Assembly (NCBI GenBank): GCA_018819665.1
Contig: JAHJOY010000030.1
Location: 1 to 9,045, forward strand
DNA: 9,045 bases
DNA from: a bacterium
GTDB taxonomy: Bacteria; Atribacterota; Phoenicimicrobiia; Phoenicimicrobiales; Phoenicimicrobiaceae
Direction: 5' to 3'
The first letter of the stretch is position 1, and each line of letters begins with the position of its first letter. The notes under the pieces are model-generated. The model ran no database searches, had not been told where the DNA came from, and saw only the letters and a list, made by a program, of their open reading frames with translations. A program made the position numbers and the translations under genes. Below, piece by piece: positions 1 through 6,611 of this stretch.

Positions 1-447
1 AAATATCATTCTAGTACAGAAGAAGAAGATTTCCAAAAAAGTGGCTTGCTTTGGCCCAAACAAAAAAAGTTATCTGGAAAAGTTCCCCAAAGAATTAGAG
101 AGTACTATGAAGAAGCGAAAAGAATTAAAAGAATCGCTCCTAGTTCTTTTGCTGGACAAATAAGGAAGTGTTTAGAGGCTTTATGTGATGCTAGGAAAAT
201 AAAAAAAGGAAATTTATTTGATCGATTAGAAGCGCTAGCAAATAAAGGAGAAATACCCAAACATTTTACTGAGATGGCTGATATTTTAAGATTTTTTGGA
301 AATATTGGTGTTCATTCTACAGAAACAAATATACGCTCTTTACCTGTAGATACAATAGATGATTTTTTTACTGCAATTATTGAATATGTTTATGGTTTTC
401 CAAGTAGAATAGAAGAAATAAAAAAAAGTTATAAAGAGTATAAATAA
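1..447 (+). CDS. DUF4145-type domain protein, 3' part only (5' end outside window)
   Basis: The frame is open from the first base of the window to the TAA at 445-447 (148 codons), so the gene starts upstream. A TTG at 46 could serve as a start, but the upstream codons read as ordinary protein and no Shine-Dalgarno site precedes it. The visible part resembles the DUF4145 domain: a basic helix around residues 28-45, an 'R.CLEAL' helix near 55-61, and the family-like 'LRFFGNIGVHS' at about 96-106, followed by a helix ending in 'YVYGFP'. DUF4145 domains often sit at the C-terminus of larger proteins, including restriction and other defence proteins; no catalytic residue is visible here, so function is unknown. 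Base composition is clearly more AT-rich than the ATPase operon, suggesting a different history. The family call rests on motif memory, not a search. Confidence 0.72.
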   Translation, partial: KYHSSTEEEDFQKSGLLWPKQKKLSGKVPQRIREYYEEAKRIKRIAPSSFAGQIRKCLEALCDARKIKKGNLFDRLEALANKGEIPKHFTEMADILRFFGNIGVHSTETNIRSLPVDTIDDFFTAIIEYVYGFPSRIEEIKKSYKEYK

Positions 448-483
448 AAAAATTAATCTTGTCACGGAGACGATTGTGCTAGC

Positions 484-648
484 TTAATAATTCGGTAATT
501 TTTTCGAACTTTTCGTAATGGTTCTGATAAGTTCAGGTTCCCGATGTCTTCTCAAATGATTAGAATATGACAGGAGATAGTCATCCCAATTTAGAATGCC
601 CGTGCGTCAGGATCTCCCTTCCCGATATTCTGCCCAATGAAAACCCAT
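484..648 (-). pseudogene. Possible remnant of a small protein-coding gene with an in-frame TGA
   Basis: Read on the minus strand from an ATG at 648-646, this gives 'MGFHWAEYREGRS', a TGA at 609-607, then about 40 codons without interruption, beginning 'RTGILNWDDYLLSYSNHLRR', to TAA at 486-484. The composition (W, Y, R, H, E rich) looks more like protein than random AT-rich sequence. No Shine-Dalgarno site is evident before the ATG. I do not recognise the family; it may be a decayed gene end or a fragment of a transposon-associated ORF. Support is by appearance only. Confidence 0.22.
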
Positions 649-660
649 TTATTAAAAATG

Positions 661-690
661 TAACTTCTCAGTTGTTGTGTATGTTATAAT
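661..690 (+). promoter_or_regulatory. Candidate extended -10 promoter for the atp operon
   Basis: TATAAT at 685-690 is a perfect sigma-70/SigA -10 box, and TG at 682-683 one base upstream makes it an extended -10. The -35 region (661-668, 'taacttct') is poor, as is common where an extended -10 is present. Initiation would fall near 697, placing the inverted repeat 704-784 in the 5' leader of the atp mRNA. This is the best promoter candidate ahead of atpD. Confidence 0.5.
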
Positions 691-703
691 AACAAGAAGA
701 AAT

Positions 704-784
704 GGGTCAGGTCTCAACATTTGACATAAATTTCCTAGTTAACTTATCTGAAATTTATTTATGTCAAATGTTGAGACCTGACCC
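704..784. repeat. 81-bp palindromic element, 28-bp perfect inverted repeat
   Basis: Bases 704-731 are exactly complementary to 757-784, with a 25-nt centre (732-756). Pairing can extend inward to 733 if a 4-nt bulge is allowed on the right arm. The centre holds the 8-bp palindrome AGTTAACT at 737-744. The arm tip, GGGTCAGGTCTCAACA, resembles tips I associate with dispersed REP/MITE-like elements linked to Y1 (IS200-like/RAYT) transposases; that link is from memory and unverified. Transcribed, it would form a very stable hairpin ending 14 nt before the GGAG at 799. Confidence 0.85.
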
Positions 785-811
785 TAAAGTTACACTGTGG
801 AGATGGTTCGA

Positions 812-2197
812 GTGGATAATCAGAAAATAAACAGAGGCCAAATAAGAGCAATCCGGGGAAGTGTTGTTGATGCTTTTTTCCCGCAATTGCTTCCCAAGAT
901 AAATTACCAATTGAAATCCGGCGAAGCGATTATCGAGGTAACCCTTCATCTTGATGCCATGACGGTTAGAGGAATAGCCTTTACCCCGACACAGGGATTA
1001 AAAAGGGGAGATGAAATAATTGATATGGGACATCCCTTGCAAGTGCCTGTTGGGGCCGGATTATTGGGAAGAATGTTTAATGTTTTCGGAGAACCGATTG
1101 ATGGAGGAGATGCTTTAACGCCTGAAAAATTAGTCCCCATATACCAAAAATCTCTTTCTCTTGCCGAACGGACTACTACGTCAGATATTTATGAGACCGG
1201 GATAAAGGTGATTGACGTTTTGGCTCCTTTGGAAAAAGGAGGGAAAGCAGGTTTGTTTGGGGGTGCCGGTGTTGGCAAGACGGTTCTGATTATGGAGATG
1301 ATTCACAATATGGCTTTGGAGCATGAAGGGGTGAGCCTCTTTTGCGGAATAGGAGAGAGGTCCAGAGAAGGGGAAGAATTGTATCGGGAAATGATAAAAA
1401 CAGGCGTCCTGAAAAAGGCGGTCTTGATTTTTGCCCAGATGAACGAGCAGCCAGGTGCCCGGTTTAGAGTAGGACATGCTGCTTTAACTATGGCAGAATA
1501 CTTCCGTGATGAAGTCAAGCAGGACGTTCTTTTGTTAGTTGATAATATATTCCGCTTTGTCCAGGCCGGGGCTGAGGTTTCCGGTCTTTTAGGCGAATTA
1601 CCTTCTCGGGTAGGGTATCAACCCACCATGGCAAGTGAGATTGCTGATCTTGAGGAAAGAATTTGTAATTCCCCCACCGGGTCAATCACCTCAATCCAGG
1701 CGGTGTATGTACCTGCTGACGATTTTACTGATCCCGCAGCAGTTCATACTTTTAGTCATCTTTCTGCTTCAGTGGTGCTTACCCGACAGCGGGCCAGCCA
1801 GGGTTTATATCCGGCTGTGGATCCGTTAAAATCTGCCTCTAATATGCTTACACCGACAACCGTTGGCCAAAGGCATTACCAGATAGCCCGGGAAACCAAA
1901 CAGACCTTATCTGAATACGAGGAATTAAAGGATATTATAGCCATGCTGGGTTTAGAGGAATTATCAAAGGAAGACCAGAGAACGGTCAATCGTGCCCGGC
2001 GCCTGGAAAAGTTTTTAACCCAGCCATTTGTCACTACAGAACAGTTTACCGGCAATAAAGGCCGCCGGGTTAGTTTATCCGAATCATTAGAAGGATGCGA
2101 GAAAATCTTGAATGATGAGTTTGCAAATTATCCTGAGCAATCACTTTATATGATTGGTTCGATAGAAGAAGCTAAAGAGGAAGCTAAAAATGATTGA
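812..2197 (+). CDS. atpD: N-type (alternate) F1Fo-ATPase, F1 subunit beta
   Basis: This is the catalytic subunit, which hydrolyses or makes ATP in the alpha3beta3 head. Counted from GTG 812 (461 aa), the Walker A motif GGAGVGKT is at 150-157, the catalytic Glu of 'GERSREGEE' is E182 with R183 next to it, the Walker B 'LLLVDN' ends near D244, and 'EELSKED' at 382-388 is a variant of the DELSEED lever contacting gamma. The N-terminal 'RAIRGSVVD' beta-barrel motif is complete. Start choice: GTG 797 has no ribosome site and ATG 803 abuts GGAG (799-802) with no spacing, while GTG 812 lies 9 nt downstream of that GGAG, so I prefer 812. Being first in the operon, ahead of epsilon, is typical of N-ATPases. 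It overlaps atpC by 8 nt. Confidence 0.97.
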   Translation: MDNQKINRGQIRAIRGSVVDAFFPQLLPKINYQLKSGEAIIEVTLHLDAMTVRGIAFTPTQGLKRGDEIIDMGHPLQVPVGAGLLGRMFNVFGEPIDGGDALTPEKLVPIYQKSLSLAERTTTSDIYETGIKVIDVLAPLEKGGKAGLFGGAGVGKTVLIMEMIHNMALEHEGVSLFCGIGERSREGEELYREMIKTGVLKKAVLIFAQMNEQPGARFRVGHAALTMAEYFRDEVKQDVLLLVDNIFRFVQAGAEVSGLLGELPSRVGYQPTMASEIADLEERICNSPTGSITSIQAVYVPADDFTDPAAVHTFSHLSASVVLTRQRASQGLYPAVDPLKSASNMLTPTTVGQRHYQIARETKQTLSEYEELKDIIAMLGLEELSKEDQRTVNRARRLEKFLTQPFVTTEQFTGNKGRRVSLSESLEGCEKILNDEFANYPEQSLYMIGSIEEAKEEAKND

Positions 2198-2582
2198 TTT
2201 GAAGATACTATTACCGGATAAGACATTTTTAAAAAGGGAAGTCAAAAAAGTAGTGGCAGAAGCAGAAAATGGATGGTTTTGTCTGCTGCCCAAACATGTT
2301 GATTTTACCACTTCCTTAACACCGGGGATTTTGATGTTAACTACACCAGAGGGGAAAGATGTTTTGTTGGCAATCGATGAAGGAATCCTGGTTAAATATG
2401 GAGAAAAGGTAATTATTTCGACCAGGAATGCGATAGAAGGAGAAGATTTGGGGGAACTGAAAGATAGGGTGGAAGAGATATTTATAAAAACAGACGAGAG
2501 AGAGAAAGATGCCCAAACCGCTTTGAGTAAATTAGAAGCAGATTTTGTAAGAAGTTTTTTAAACCTGGAGAAACATGAATAA
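2190..2582 (+). CDS. atpC: N-type F1Fo-ATPase, F1 subunit epsilon
   Basis: This 130-aa protein has the size and fold pattern of epsilon: an N-terminal beta-sandwich (about 1-82) with the family pattern 'ILLPDKTFLKREVKKVVAEAENG', here interrupted for brevity as residues 6-28, then 'LLPKHVDF' at 32-39, followed by a charged helical C-terminal domain (about 84-128). Epsilon joins gamma to the c-ring and can act as a brake on hydrolysis. The ATG overlaps the end of atpD by 8 nt and is preceded by AGAGGAAG (2176-2183), implying coupled translation. Its place directly after beta is as in other F-type operons, but here the pair opens the operon. Confidence 0.93.
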   Translation: MIDLKILLPDKTFLKREVKKVVAEAENGWFCLLPKHVDFTTSLTPGILMLTTPEGKDVLLAIDEGILVKYGEKVIISTRNAIEGEDLGELKDRVEEIFIKTDEREKDAQTALSKLEADFVRSFLNLEKHE

Positions 2583-2898
2583 TAAGGAGAATCCAAAAGA
2601 TATAAAGCATAGCTTTATCGAGAAAATCAAGAGAAAAGAGAAACGAAAATTAAGGGCCCAAAGGAAAAAGGGTCAGGCTATCTGGTTTGGTTTGGGCTTG
2701 TTTGGGGTTATTGGCTGGTCAGTGATGGTCCCTACCTTGATAGGAATTGCGGTTGGTATTTGGGCTGACCGGAGATGGCCGGGTCAGATTTCCTGGACTT
2801 TGACTTTTCTCTTTGCGGGGATTATTCTTGGCTGTCTAAATGCCTGGTACTGGGTAGAGAAAGAAAGAAAAGAAATTGAAGAGGAAAATAAAGAATGA
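2575..2898 (+). CDS. atpQ: N-ATPase-associated membrane protein AtpQ (AtpI/AtpZ-like)
   Basis: This 107-aa protein has a strongly basic N-terminus (about residues 1-34, rich in K and R), two predicted membrane spans (about 36-62 and 73-94) and an acidic, charged tail. 'GIWADRRW' at 61-68 fits the G..W..D signature of the AtpI/AtpZ (ATPase gene 1) family. In N-ATPase operons this position is held by AtpQ, of uncertain role; AtpI relatives have been linked to c-ring assembly or cation uptake. It overlaps atpC by 8 nt, with GGAG at 2567-2570, and overlaps atpR by 4 nt. Assignment rests on position plus topology, which agree. Confidence 0.87.
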   Translation: MNNKENPKDIKHSFIEKIKRKEKRKLRAQRKKGQAIWFGLGLFGVIGWSVMVPTLIGIAVGIWADRRWPGQISWTLTFLFAGIILGCLNAWYWVEKERKEIEEENKE

Positions 2899-3176
2899 GT
2901 ATTAACATTTACAGCTTATTGTATTTGTTAGTTGGCCTGGGATTAGGGCTATTTTATTTCGGCGGTTTATGGCTGACCATTAAAAATATGAATCAAGCTC
3001 GTTCACCGATTGTATTAACCCTGGGAAGCTTTATTTTAAGAACTGGTGCCGTTTTTTTAGTATTAATCTATGTTGCCCGTCAGGGGGATTGGGGAAATAT
3101 TTTAATCCTGCTGGCCGGTTTTATTGTTAGTCGTATTTTTTTAAGCAGAATGATTGGGAAACGAAAAAAAGGTTAA
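2895..3176 (+). CDS. atpR: N-ATPase subunit AtpR
   Basis: This 93-aa hydrophobic protein has three predicted spans (about 5-28, 38-60, 67-84) and a basic C-terminus (KRKKG). Small three-span AtpR proteins are the hallmark of N-ATPase operons. Arginines lie in or near the spans: R49 in 'FILRTG' and R80/R85 in 'AGFIVSRIFLSR'. Intramembrane arginines of AtpR have been proposed to pair with the c-subunit carboxylates, perhaps during ring assembly; that role is inferred, not shown. The start is an ATGA overlap with the atpQ stop. A 36-nt gap to atpB follows, one of the longer breaks in the operon. Confidence 0.88.
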   Translation: MSINIYSLLYLLVGLGLGLFYFGGLWLTIKNMNQARSPIVLTLGSFILRTGAVFLVLIYVARQGDWGNILILLAGFIVSRIFLSRMIGKRKKG

Positions 3177-3212
3177 AGCAATAATATTTGAATAGGGGAT
3201 AGGGAATTAAAA

Positions 3213-3926
3213 ATGGAAATAAGTCCGGATGCAATTATTATATTTCAGTGGAATGGAATCCATATCAATGCCACCATTGTTTTTACCTGGGTGGTAATGG
3301 TGCTATTGATTTTTATCAGCTGGATGGCCACGAAAAATTTAACCATTGGTCCTAAAATCACTCGTTGGCAAAATTTTTTGGAGGTTATTGTTGGCTACAT
3401 AAGGCAGCAGGTAAGAGAGATTACCCAGCAGAATCCGGACCCCTTTATTCCTTTTTTAGGAACTCTTTTTTTGTTTATTTCAGTATCCAATCTGTTAGCC
3501 ATTGTACCCGGTTATCATCCCCCGACAGGTTCATTATCTACTACCAGCGCGCTGGCTATTTGCGTTTTTTTTGCCATACCCATTTTTGGAATTGCAAAAA
3601 AGGGGATGCGGGATTATTTTAAACATTATCTGGAGCCTTCAATATTTATGATGCCTTTTAATGTTATCGGAGATTTTTCCCGTACTCTGGCCCTGGCGGT
3701 CCGATTATTTGGGAATGTGATGAGCGGTACATTGATAGTGGCGGTTTTATTGATAATCACCCCTTTGTTTGTACCCATTCTTATGCAGGTTTTAGGATTA
3801 TTAATTGGTCAAATACAGGCTTATATCTTTACCGTGCTGGCAACGGTTTATATTGCTTCAGCAACACGTATAGAAAGTAAGCCGGAACAGATAGATCAAA
3901 AAGAAGGGAGTAAGGAAGATGAGTAG
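3213..3926 (+). CDS. atpB: N-type F1Fo-ATPase, Fo subunit a
   Basis: The stator subunit that forms the ion half-channels against the c-ring, 237 aa with five to six membrane spans. The essential stator arginine is R164 in 'LALAVRLFGNVMSG', and the conserved Gln of the last helix is Q202 in 'GQIQAYIFTVLATVY' (the E. coli Q252 position by alignment of QA(Y/F)IF). The E. coli E219 and H245 positions appear to be T173 and G195 by simple counting, so the proton-path residues of E. coli are not kept. The C-terminal tail after 220 is highly charged. AGGG at 3201-3204 lies 8 nt before the ATG. It overlaps atpE by 8 nt. Confidence 0.95.
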   Translation: MEISPDAIIIFQWNGIHINATIVFTWVVMVLLIFISWMATKNLTIGPKITRWQNFLEVIVGYIRQQVREITQQNPDPFIPFLGTLFLFISVSNLLAIVPGYHPPTGSLSTTSALAICVFFAIPIFGIAKKGMRDYFKHYLEPSIFMMPFNVIGDFSRTLALAVRLFGNVMSGTLIVAVLLIITPLFVPILMQVLGLLIGQIQAYIFTVLATVYIASATRIESKPEQIDQKEGSKEDE

Positions 3927-4188
3927 TATTGATATTATCGGTGCAGTTTCCATTATTACTGCGGGACTTACCATTGCGATTGGTTCAATTGGACCCGCCA
4001 TAGGAGAAGGGATGGCCTTAGCCCGGGCGTTGGCAGCTATTGCTCAACAGCCGGATGAGGCAAATACGATTACCAGAACATTGTTTGTGGGGTTGGCTAT
4101 GGTTGAATCGACGGCGATTTACTGTTTGGTCATTTCAGTCATTCTTATTTTTGCCAATCCTTTCTGGAATTATGTTTTAACTCATTAG
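3919..4188 (+). CDS. atpE: N-type F1Fo-ATPase, Fo subunit c (rotor ring)
   Basis: A hairpin of two helices (about 8-42 and 50-80), 89 aa. The ion site is unusually complete: P26 and E30 in helix 1 ('GPAIGEG') and E63, S64, T65 and Y68 in helix 2 ('MVESTAIY'). Set against the Ilyobacter tartaricus c subunit (Q32, E65, S66, T67, Y70), all side-chain ligands are matched, but with Glu in place of Gln at position 30, giving two carboxylates per site. The helix-packing row is S23, G25, A27, G29, G31 rather than five glycines, and the polar loop reads 'AQQP' where most c subunits have 'RQP'. The family suggests Na+ coupling, but the two-Glu site also permits H+. GGAAG lies just before the ATG, which overlaps atpB by 8 nt. 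Confidence 0.96.
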   Translation: MSSIDIIGAVSIITAGLTIAIGSIGPAIGEGMALARALAAIAQQPDEANTITRTLFVGLAMVESTAIYCLVISVILIFANPFWNYVLTH

Positions 4189-4198
4189 GGGGGTTAAT

Positions 4199-4996
4199 AT
4201 GCTTATAGATTCATTTACTATTATTGCCCAAATTATTAATTTTTTAATCCTGGTCTATCTATTGAAACGATTTTTATTTAATCGGATTATTAAGATTATG
4301 GATGACAGGGAAATGCAAATCACCGGCCGTATGCAAGATGCTGATGCAGCCAAAGAGGCAGCTCAAAAAGAATTAGAAGAACAGCGCAGGATAAGAGAAG
4401 AATTGCAGCAAAAATGGAATGAGATGCTTGCTCAGGCCAAGAAGGATGCCCAAAAGAAGCGGGAAGAATTGGTGAGGGATGCCAGAGAAAAAATTGATGA
4501 AGAGCAAAAAAATTGGAGAGAGGCGATATTGAAACAACGAACCGCTTTTTTAAGGGACCTTCGCCATTTATCCTGCGAGCAAGTTTGTCAGATTAGCAGA
4601 AAGGTTTTATCTGATTTAGCCGGTAAAAAATTAGAAAATCAGCTGATTGAAAATTTCTTAATCCAGTTGGGGAAGTTGACCAAAGAGGAAAAAGATGATT
4701 TTATCCGATTTATCAATAAGGATGAGCGAAAGATATTGGTGAATAGTAGTTTTCAGCTGACCCGCGAAAAAGAATCCGAGATCAGGAAAACATTGGAAGA
4801 GATAATAGGTGATAAAGTTGAAATCAATTTTAAGGTTTCTCCTAAATTGATTTGCGGAATTGAAACTCGAACAGAGGGTAAGAAGATTTCCTGGAACATT
4901 GAAAACTATTTAGATGGACTGGAGGAGCAGCTCAAGAAAGCTTTCACTGAAATCAGTTTTCAAGAATTGGATGTTGAAAAAAAGAAAACTAAGTGA
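4199..4996 (+). CDS. atpF: N-type F1Fo-ATPase, subunit b with delta-like C-terminal region
   Basis: Peripheral stalk subunit. Residues 5-22 form the single membrane span ('FTIIAQIINFLILVYLL'), 36-120 a long charged coiled coil, and the protein runs to 265 aa, against about 160 for a usual b. The extra C-terminal part (about 180-247) resembles the C-terminal domain of delta/OSCP: 'FQLTREKESEIRKTL', then 'KVSPKLICGIETRTEGKK' (compare D.sliGGi.ir.gd in delta), then 'NYLDGLEEQLKKAF'. As no atpH gene is present, a b-delta-type protein is the simplest reading; the similarity is by eye. A GGGGGG run at 4188-4193, sharing its first base with the atpE stop, lies 5 nt before the ATG. A 49-nt gap follows. 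Confidence 0.93.
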   Translation: MLIDSFTIIAQIINFLILVYLLKRFLFNRIIKIMDDREMQITGRMQDADAAKEAAQKELEEQRRIREELQQKWNEMLAQAKKDAQKKREELVRDAREKIDEEQKNWREAILKQRTAFLRDLRHLSCEQVCQISRKVLSDLAGKKLENQLIENFLIQLGKLTKEEKDDFIRFINKDERKILVNSSFQLTREKESEIRKTLEEIIGDKVEINFKVSPKLICGIETRTEGKKISWNIENYLDGLEEQLKKAFTEISFQELDVEKKKTK

Positions 4997-5001
4997 TTTG
5001 G

Positions 5002-5019
5002 ATAGATTAAATAGATTAA
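5002..5019 (+). repeat. Two tandem 9-nt repeats in the atpF-atpA gap
   Basis: ATAGATTAA occurs at 5002-5010 and again at 5011-5019. The copies lie in the 49-nt gap ahead of the atpA ribosome site, the longest gap in the operon. They may be slippage in AT-rich DNA or a small leader element; nothing further supports a function. Confidence 0.6.
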
Positions 5020-5045
5020 GATGTAATTTTAATGTGAGGGTATTG

Positions 5046-6611
5046 ATGATCAATCCAACAAAAGAGATAGATACTTTATCTTTAAAAGAAAATTTAAAGA
5101 CTACTTTTTCCAGTATGAATCGCGTTATCAAACAACAGAAAATATCTTTGTATGTGGAGGAAATTGGGATAGTGTCCGCGGTCGGCAAAGATATTGTCAC
5201 CGCAAAAGGGTTACCGGAGGTAAAGGCAGGGGAAGTAGTTATTTTTAAAGACCGTCAGCGGGGAATGGTATTTAATCTGGAACCGGGCAAGGTAGATATT
5301 ATTCTTCTTGATGATGCGAAGGAGATTAAAGCCGGAGATGAGGTGAGGAGAACCAACCAGGTAATGGATGTCCCGGTTGGCGAATCATTGCTGGGAAGGG
5401 TCATCGACCCGGTGAGCCGTCCCCTGGACCATTTAGGTGCAATCAGAACGATGGAGAGATATCCTATTGAACGTGAATCTCCTCCCATTATGGATCGAGA
5501 ACCGGTATATGTTCCTTTGCAGACAGGTATTTTGGTAATCGATGCCCTGGTGCCGATTGGCCGGGGACAGCGGGAGCTTATCCTGGGAGACCGGCAGACC
5601 GGGAAAACAGCGATTGCTGTGGATACCATACTTAATCAACAAGATAAAGACGTTATCTGTATTTATTGCGCTATCGGTCAAAAGATGTCTTCTGTAGCCA
5701 GGGTGATTGCTCAACTTAAAAAGTCAGGAGCTATGGAATACACCATTGTCATGGTGGCATCAGGAGAAGATACACCTGGTTTGAATTATATTGCCCCTTA
5801 TGCGGCGACCAGTATCGGTGAATATTTTATGGAAAGAGGAAAAGATGTTTTAATTATATACGATGATTTAACTCATCATGCTCGAACTTACCGGGAGCTG
5901 TCTCTTTTGCTAAGAAGACCGCCTGCCCGGGAAGCATATCCCGGAGATATTTTTTATATCCATTCCCGCCTTTTAGAAAGAGCGACTCATCTGAAGAAAG
6001 GAAAGGGTGGCGGTTCTTTGACCGCTTTGCCTATTATCGAAACCCAGGCTCAAAATTTATCAGCTTACATTCCTACCAATCTTATTTCCATTACCGATGG
6101 TCAAATTTATCTTTCGCCTCAATTATTCCAGGGAGGGCTTTTGCCGGCCGTTGATGTAGGGAAGTCAGTATCCCGGGTAGGAGGAAAAACGCAATTAGCT
6201 TCCTATCAAGAGGTAGTGGGCAGCTTACGTTTAACTTATTCCCAATTTCAAGAATTAGAAATCTTTTCCCGGTTCGGAACCCAGTTGGATGAGAATACCA
6301 TAAAAATCCTGGAAAGAGGAAGAAGAATAAGAGAGGTTTTAAAACAGAATCAATATGCTCCCTATTCCGTAATGGAACAAATTGTAATCCTGCTTATGGT
6401 TAACCAGGGGTTATGGGATCAGGTTTCGGTTGAAGATATTGAAAAAAAGATAATAGAAATAAAAAAGAATTTGGAAGACAAATTTCCCCAATTAGAAGAA
6501 AAAGTGATGAATAATAAAAAACTTAATAGTGATGAAGTAAAAACGATTCTTGATTTTGTTGAAACATCCATTTTAAAGAGAGAGGAAAACCAGCCAAATG
6601 CAGATGCTTGA
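5046..6611 (+). CDS. atpA: N-type F1Fo-ATPase, F1 subunit alpha
   Basis: The non-catalytic nucleotide-binding subunit of the head. The frame is open back to an ATG at 4914, but that would overlap atpF by 83 nt and add a basic tail unlike any alpha subunit. ATG 5046 has GAGGG at 5036-5040, 5 nt upstream, and gives 521 aa with a normal N-terminus. Walker A GDRQTGKT is at 181-188, Walker B 'VLIIYDD' at 268-274, and the arginine finger R377 lies in 'VGKSVSRVGG', which completes the catalytic site on beta. 'ALPIIETQAQNLSAYIPTN' near 327-345 is typical of alpha. It overlaps atpG by 14 nt. Confidence 0.97.
   Translation: MINPTKEIDTLSLKENLKTTFSSMNRVIKQQKISLYVEEIGIVSAVGKDIVTAKGLPEVKAGEVVIFKDRQRGMVFNLEPGKVDIILLDDAKEIKAGDEVRRTNQVMDVPVGESLLGRVIDPVSRPLDHLGAIRTMERYPIERESPPIMDREPVYVPLQTGILVIDALVPIGRGQRELILGDRQTGKTAIAVDTILNQQDKDVICIYCAIGQKMSSVARVIAQLKKSGAMEYTIVMVASGEDTPGLNYIAPYAATSIGEYFMERGKDVLIIYDDLTHHARTYRELSLLLRRPPAREAYPGDIFYIHSRLLERATHLKKGKGGGSLTALPIIETQAQNLSAYIPTNLISITDGQIYLSPQLFQGGLLPAVDVGKSVSRVGGKTQLASYQEVVGSLRLTYSQFQELEIFSRFGTQLDENTIKILERGRRIREVLKQNQYAPYSVMEQIVILLMVNQGLWDQVSVEDIEKKIIEIKKNLEDKFPQLEEKVMNNKKLNSDEVKTILDFVETSILKREENQPNADA

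Larger units (their letters stand above)
448..703. other. Intergenic region between the DUF4145 gene and the atpD leader
   Basis: No intact gene is present. The stretch holds a degraded minus-strand frame (484-648) and a promoter candidate (682-690), and runs into the inverted repeat that begins at 704. Two nested short complementarities, 562-568 with 625-631 and 573-578 with 612-617, could fold together, but they fall inside the degraded frame and may be chance. I see no convincing terminator for the DUF4145 gene. Confidence 0.6.

Noticed and set aside
484..648. TGA at 607-609 as a recoded selenocysteine codon
   Set aside because: No selenocysteine insertion hairpin or selenoprotein family context is evident; decay or error is simpler.
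643..707. 8-bp complementarity between 643-650 and 700-707 as an operator pair around the promoter
   Set aside because: It is short, 49 nt apart, partly shared with the larger palindrome, and likely to be chance.
764..949. Minus-strand open frame crossing the palindrome and the atpD start
   Set aside because: It is a shadow of atpD and the repeat, with no protein-like pattern of its own.
1181..1829. Several alternate-frame open frames inside atpD
   Set aside because: They lie within a strongly conserved gene and have no ribosome sites or family features.
4914..5045. 44-codon N-terminal extension of alpha from ATG 4914
   Set aside because: It overlaps atpF by 83 nt, reads as a basic sequence unlike alpha N-termini, and ATG 5046 has a well-spaced GAGGG.
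4997..5045. Internal promoter for atpA in the 49-nt gap
   Set aside because: The gap has AT-rich repeats but no paired -35 and -10 boxes; the operon context explains expression.
4910..5714. Minus-strand open frames across the atpF-atpA junction and within atpA
   Set aside because: They are antisense shadows of conserved coding sequence.
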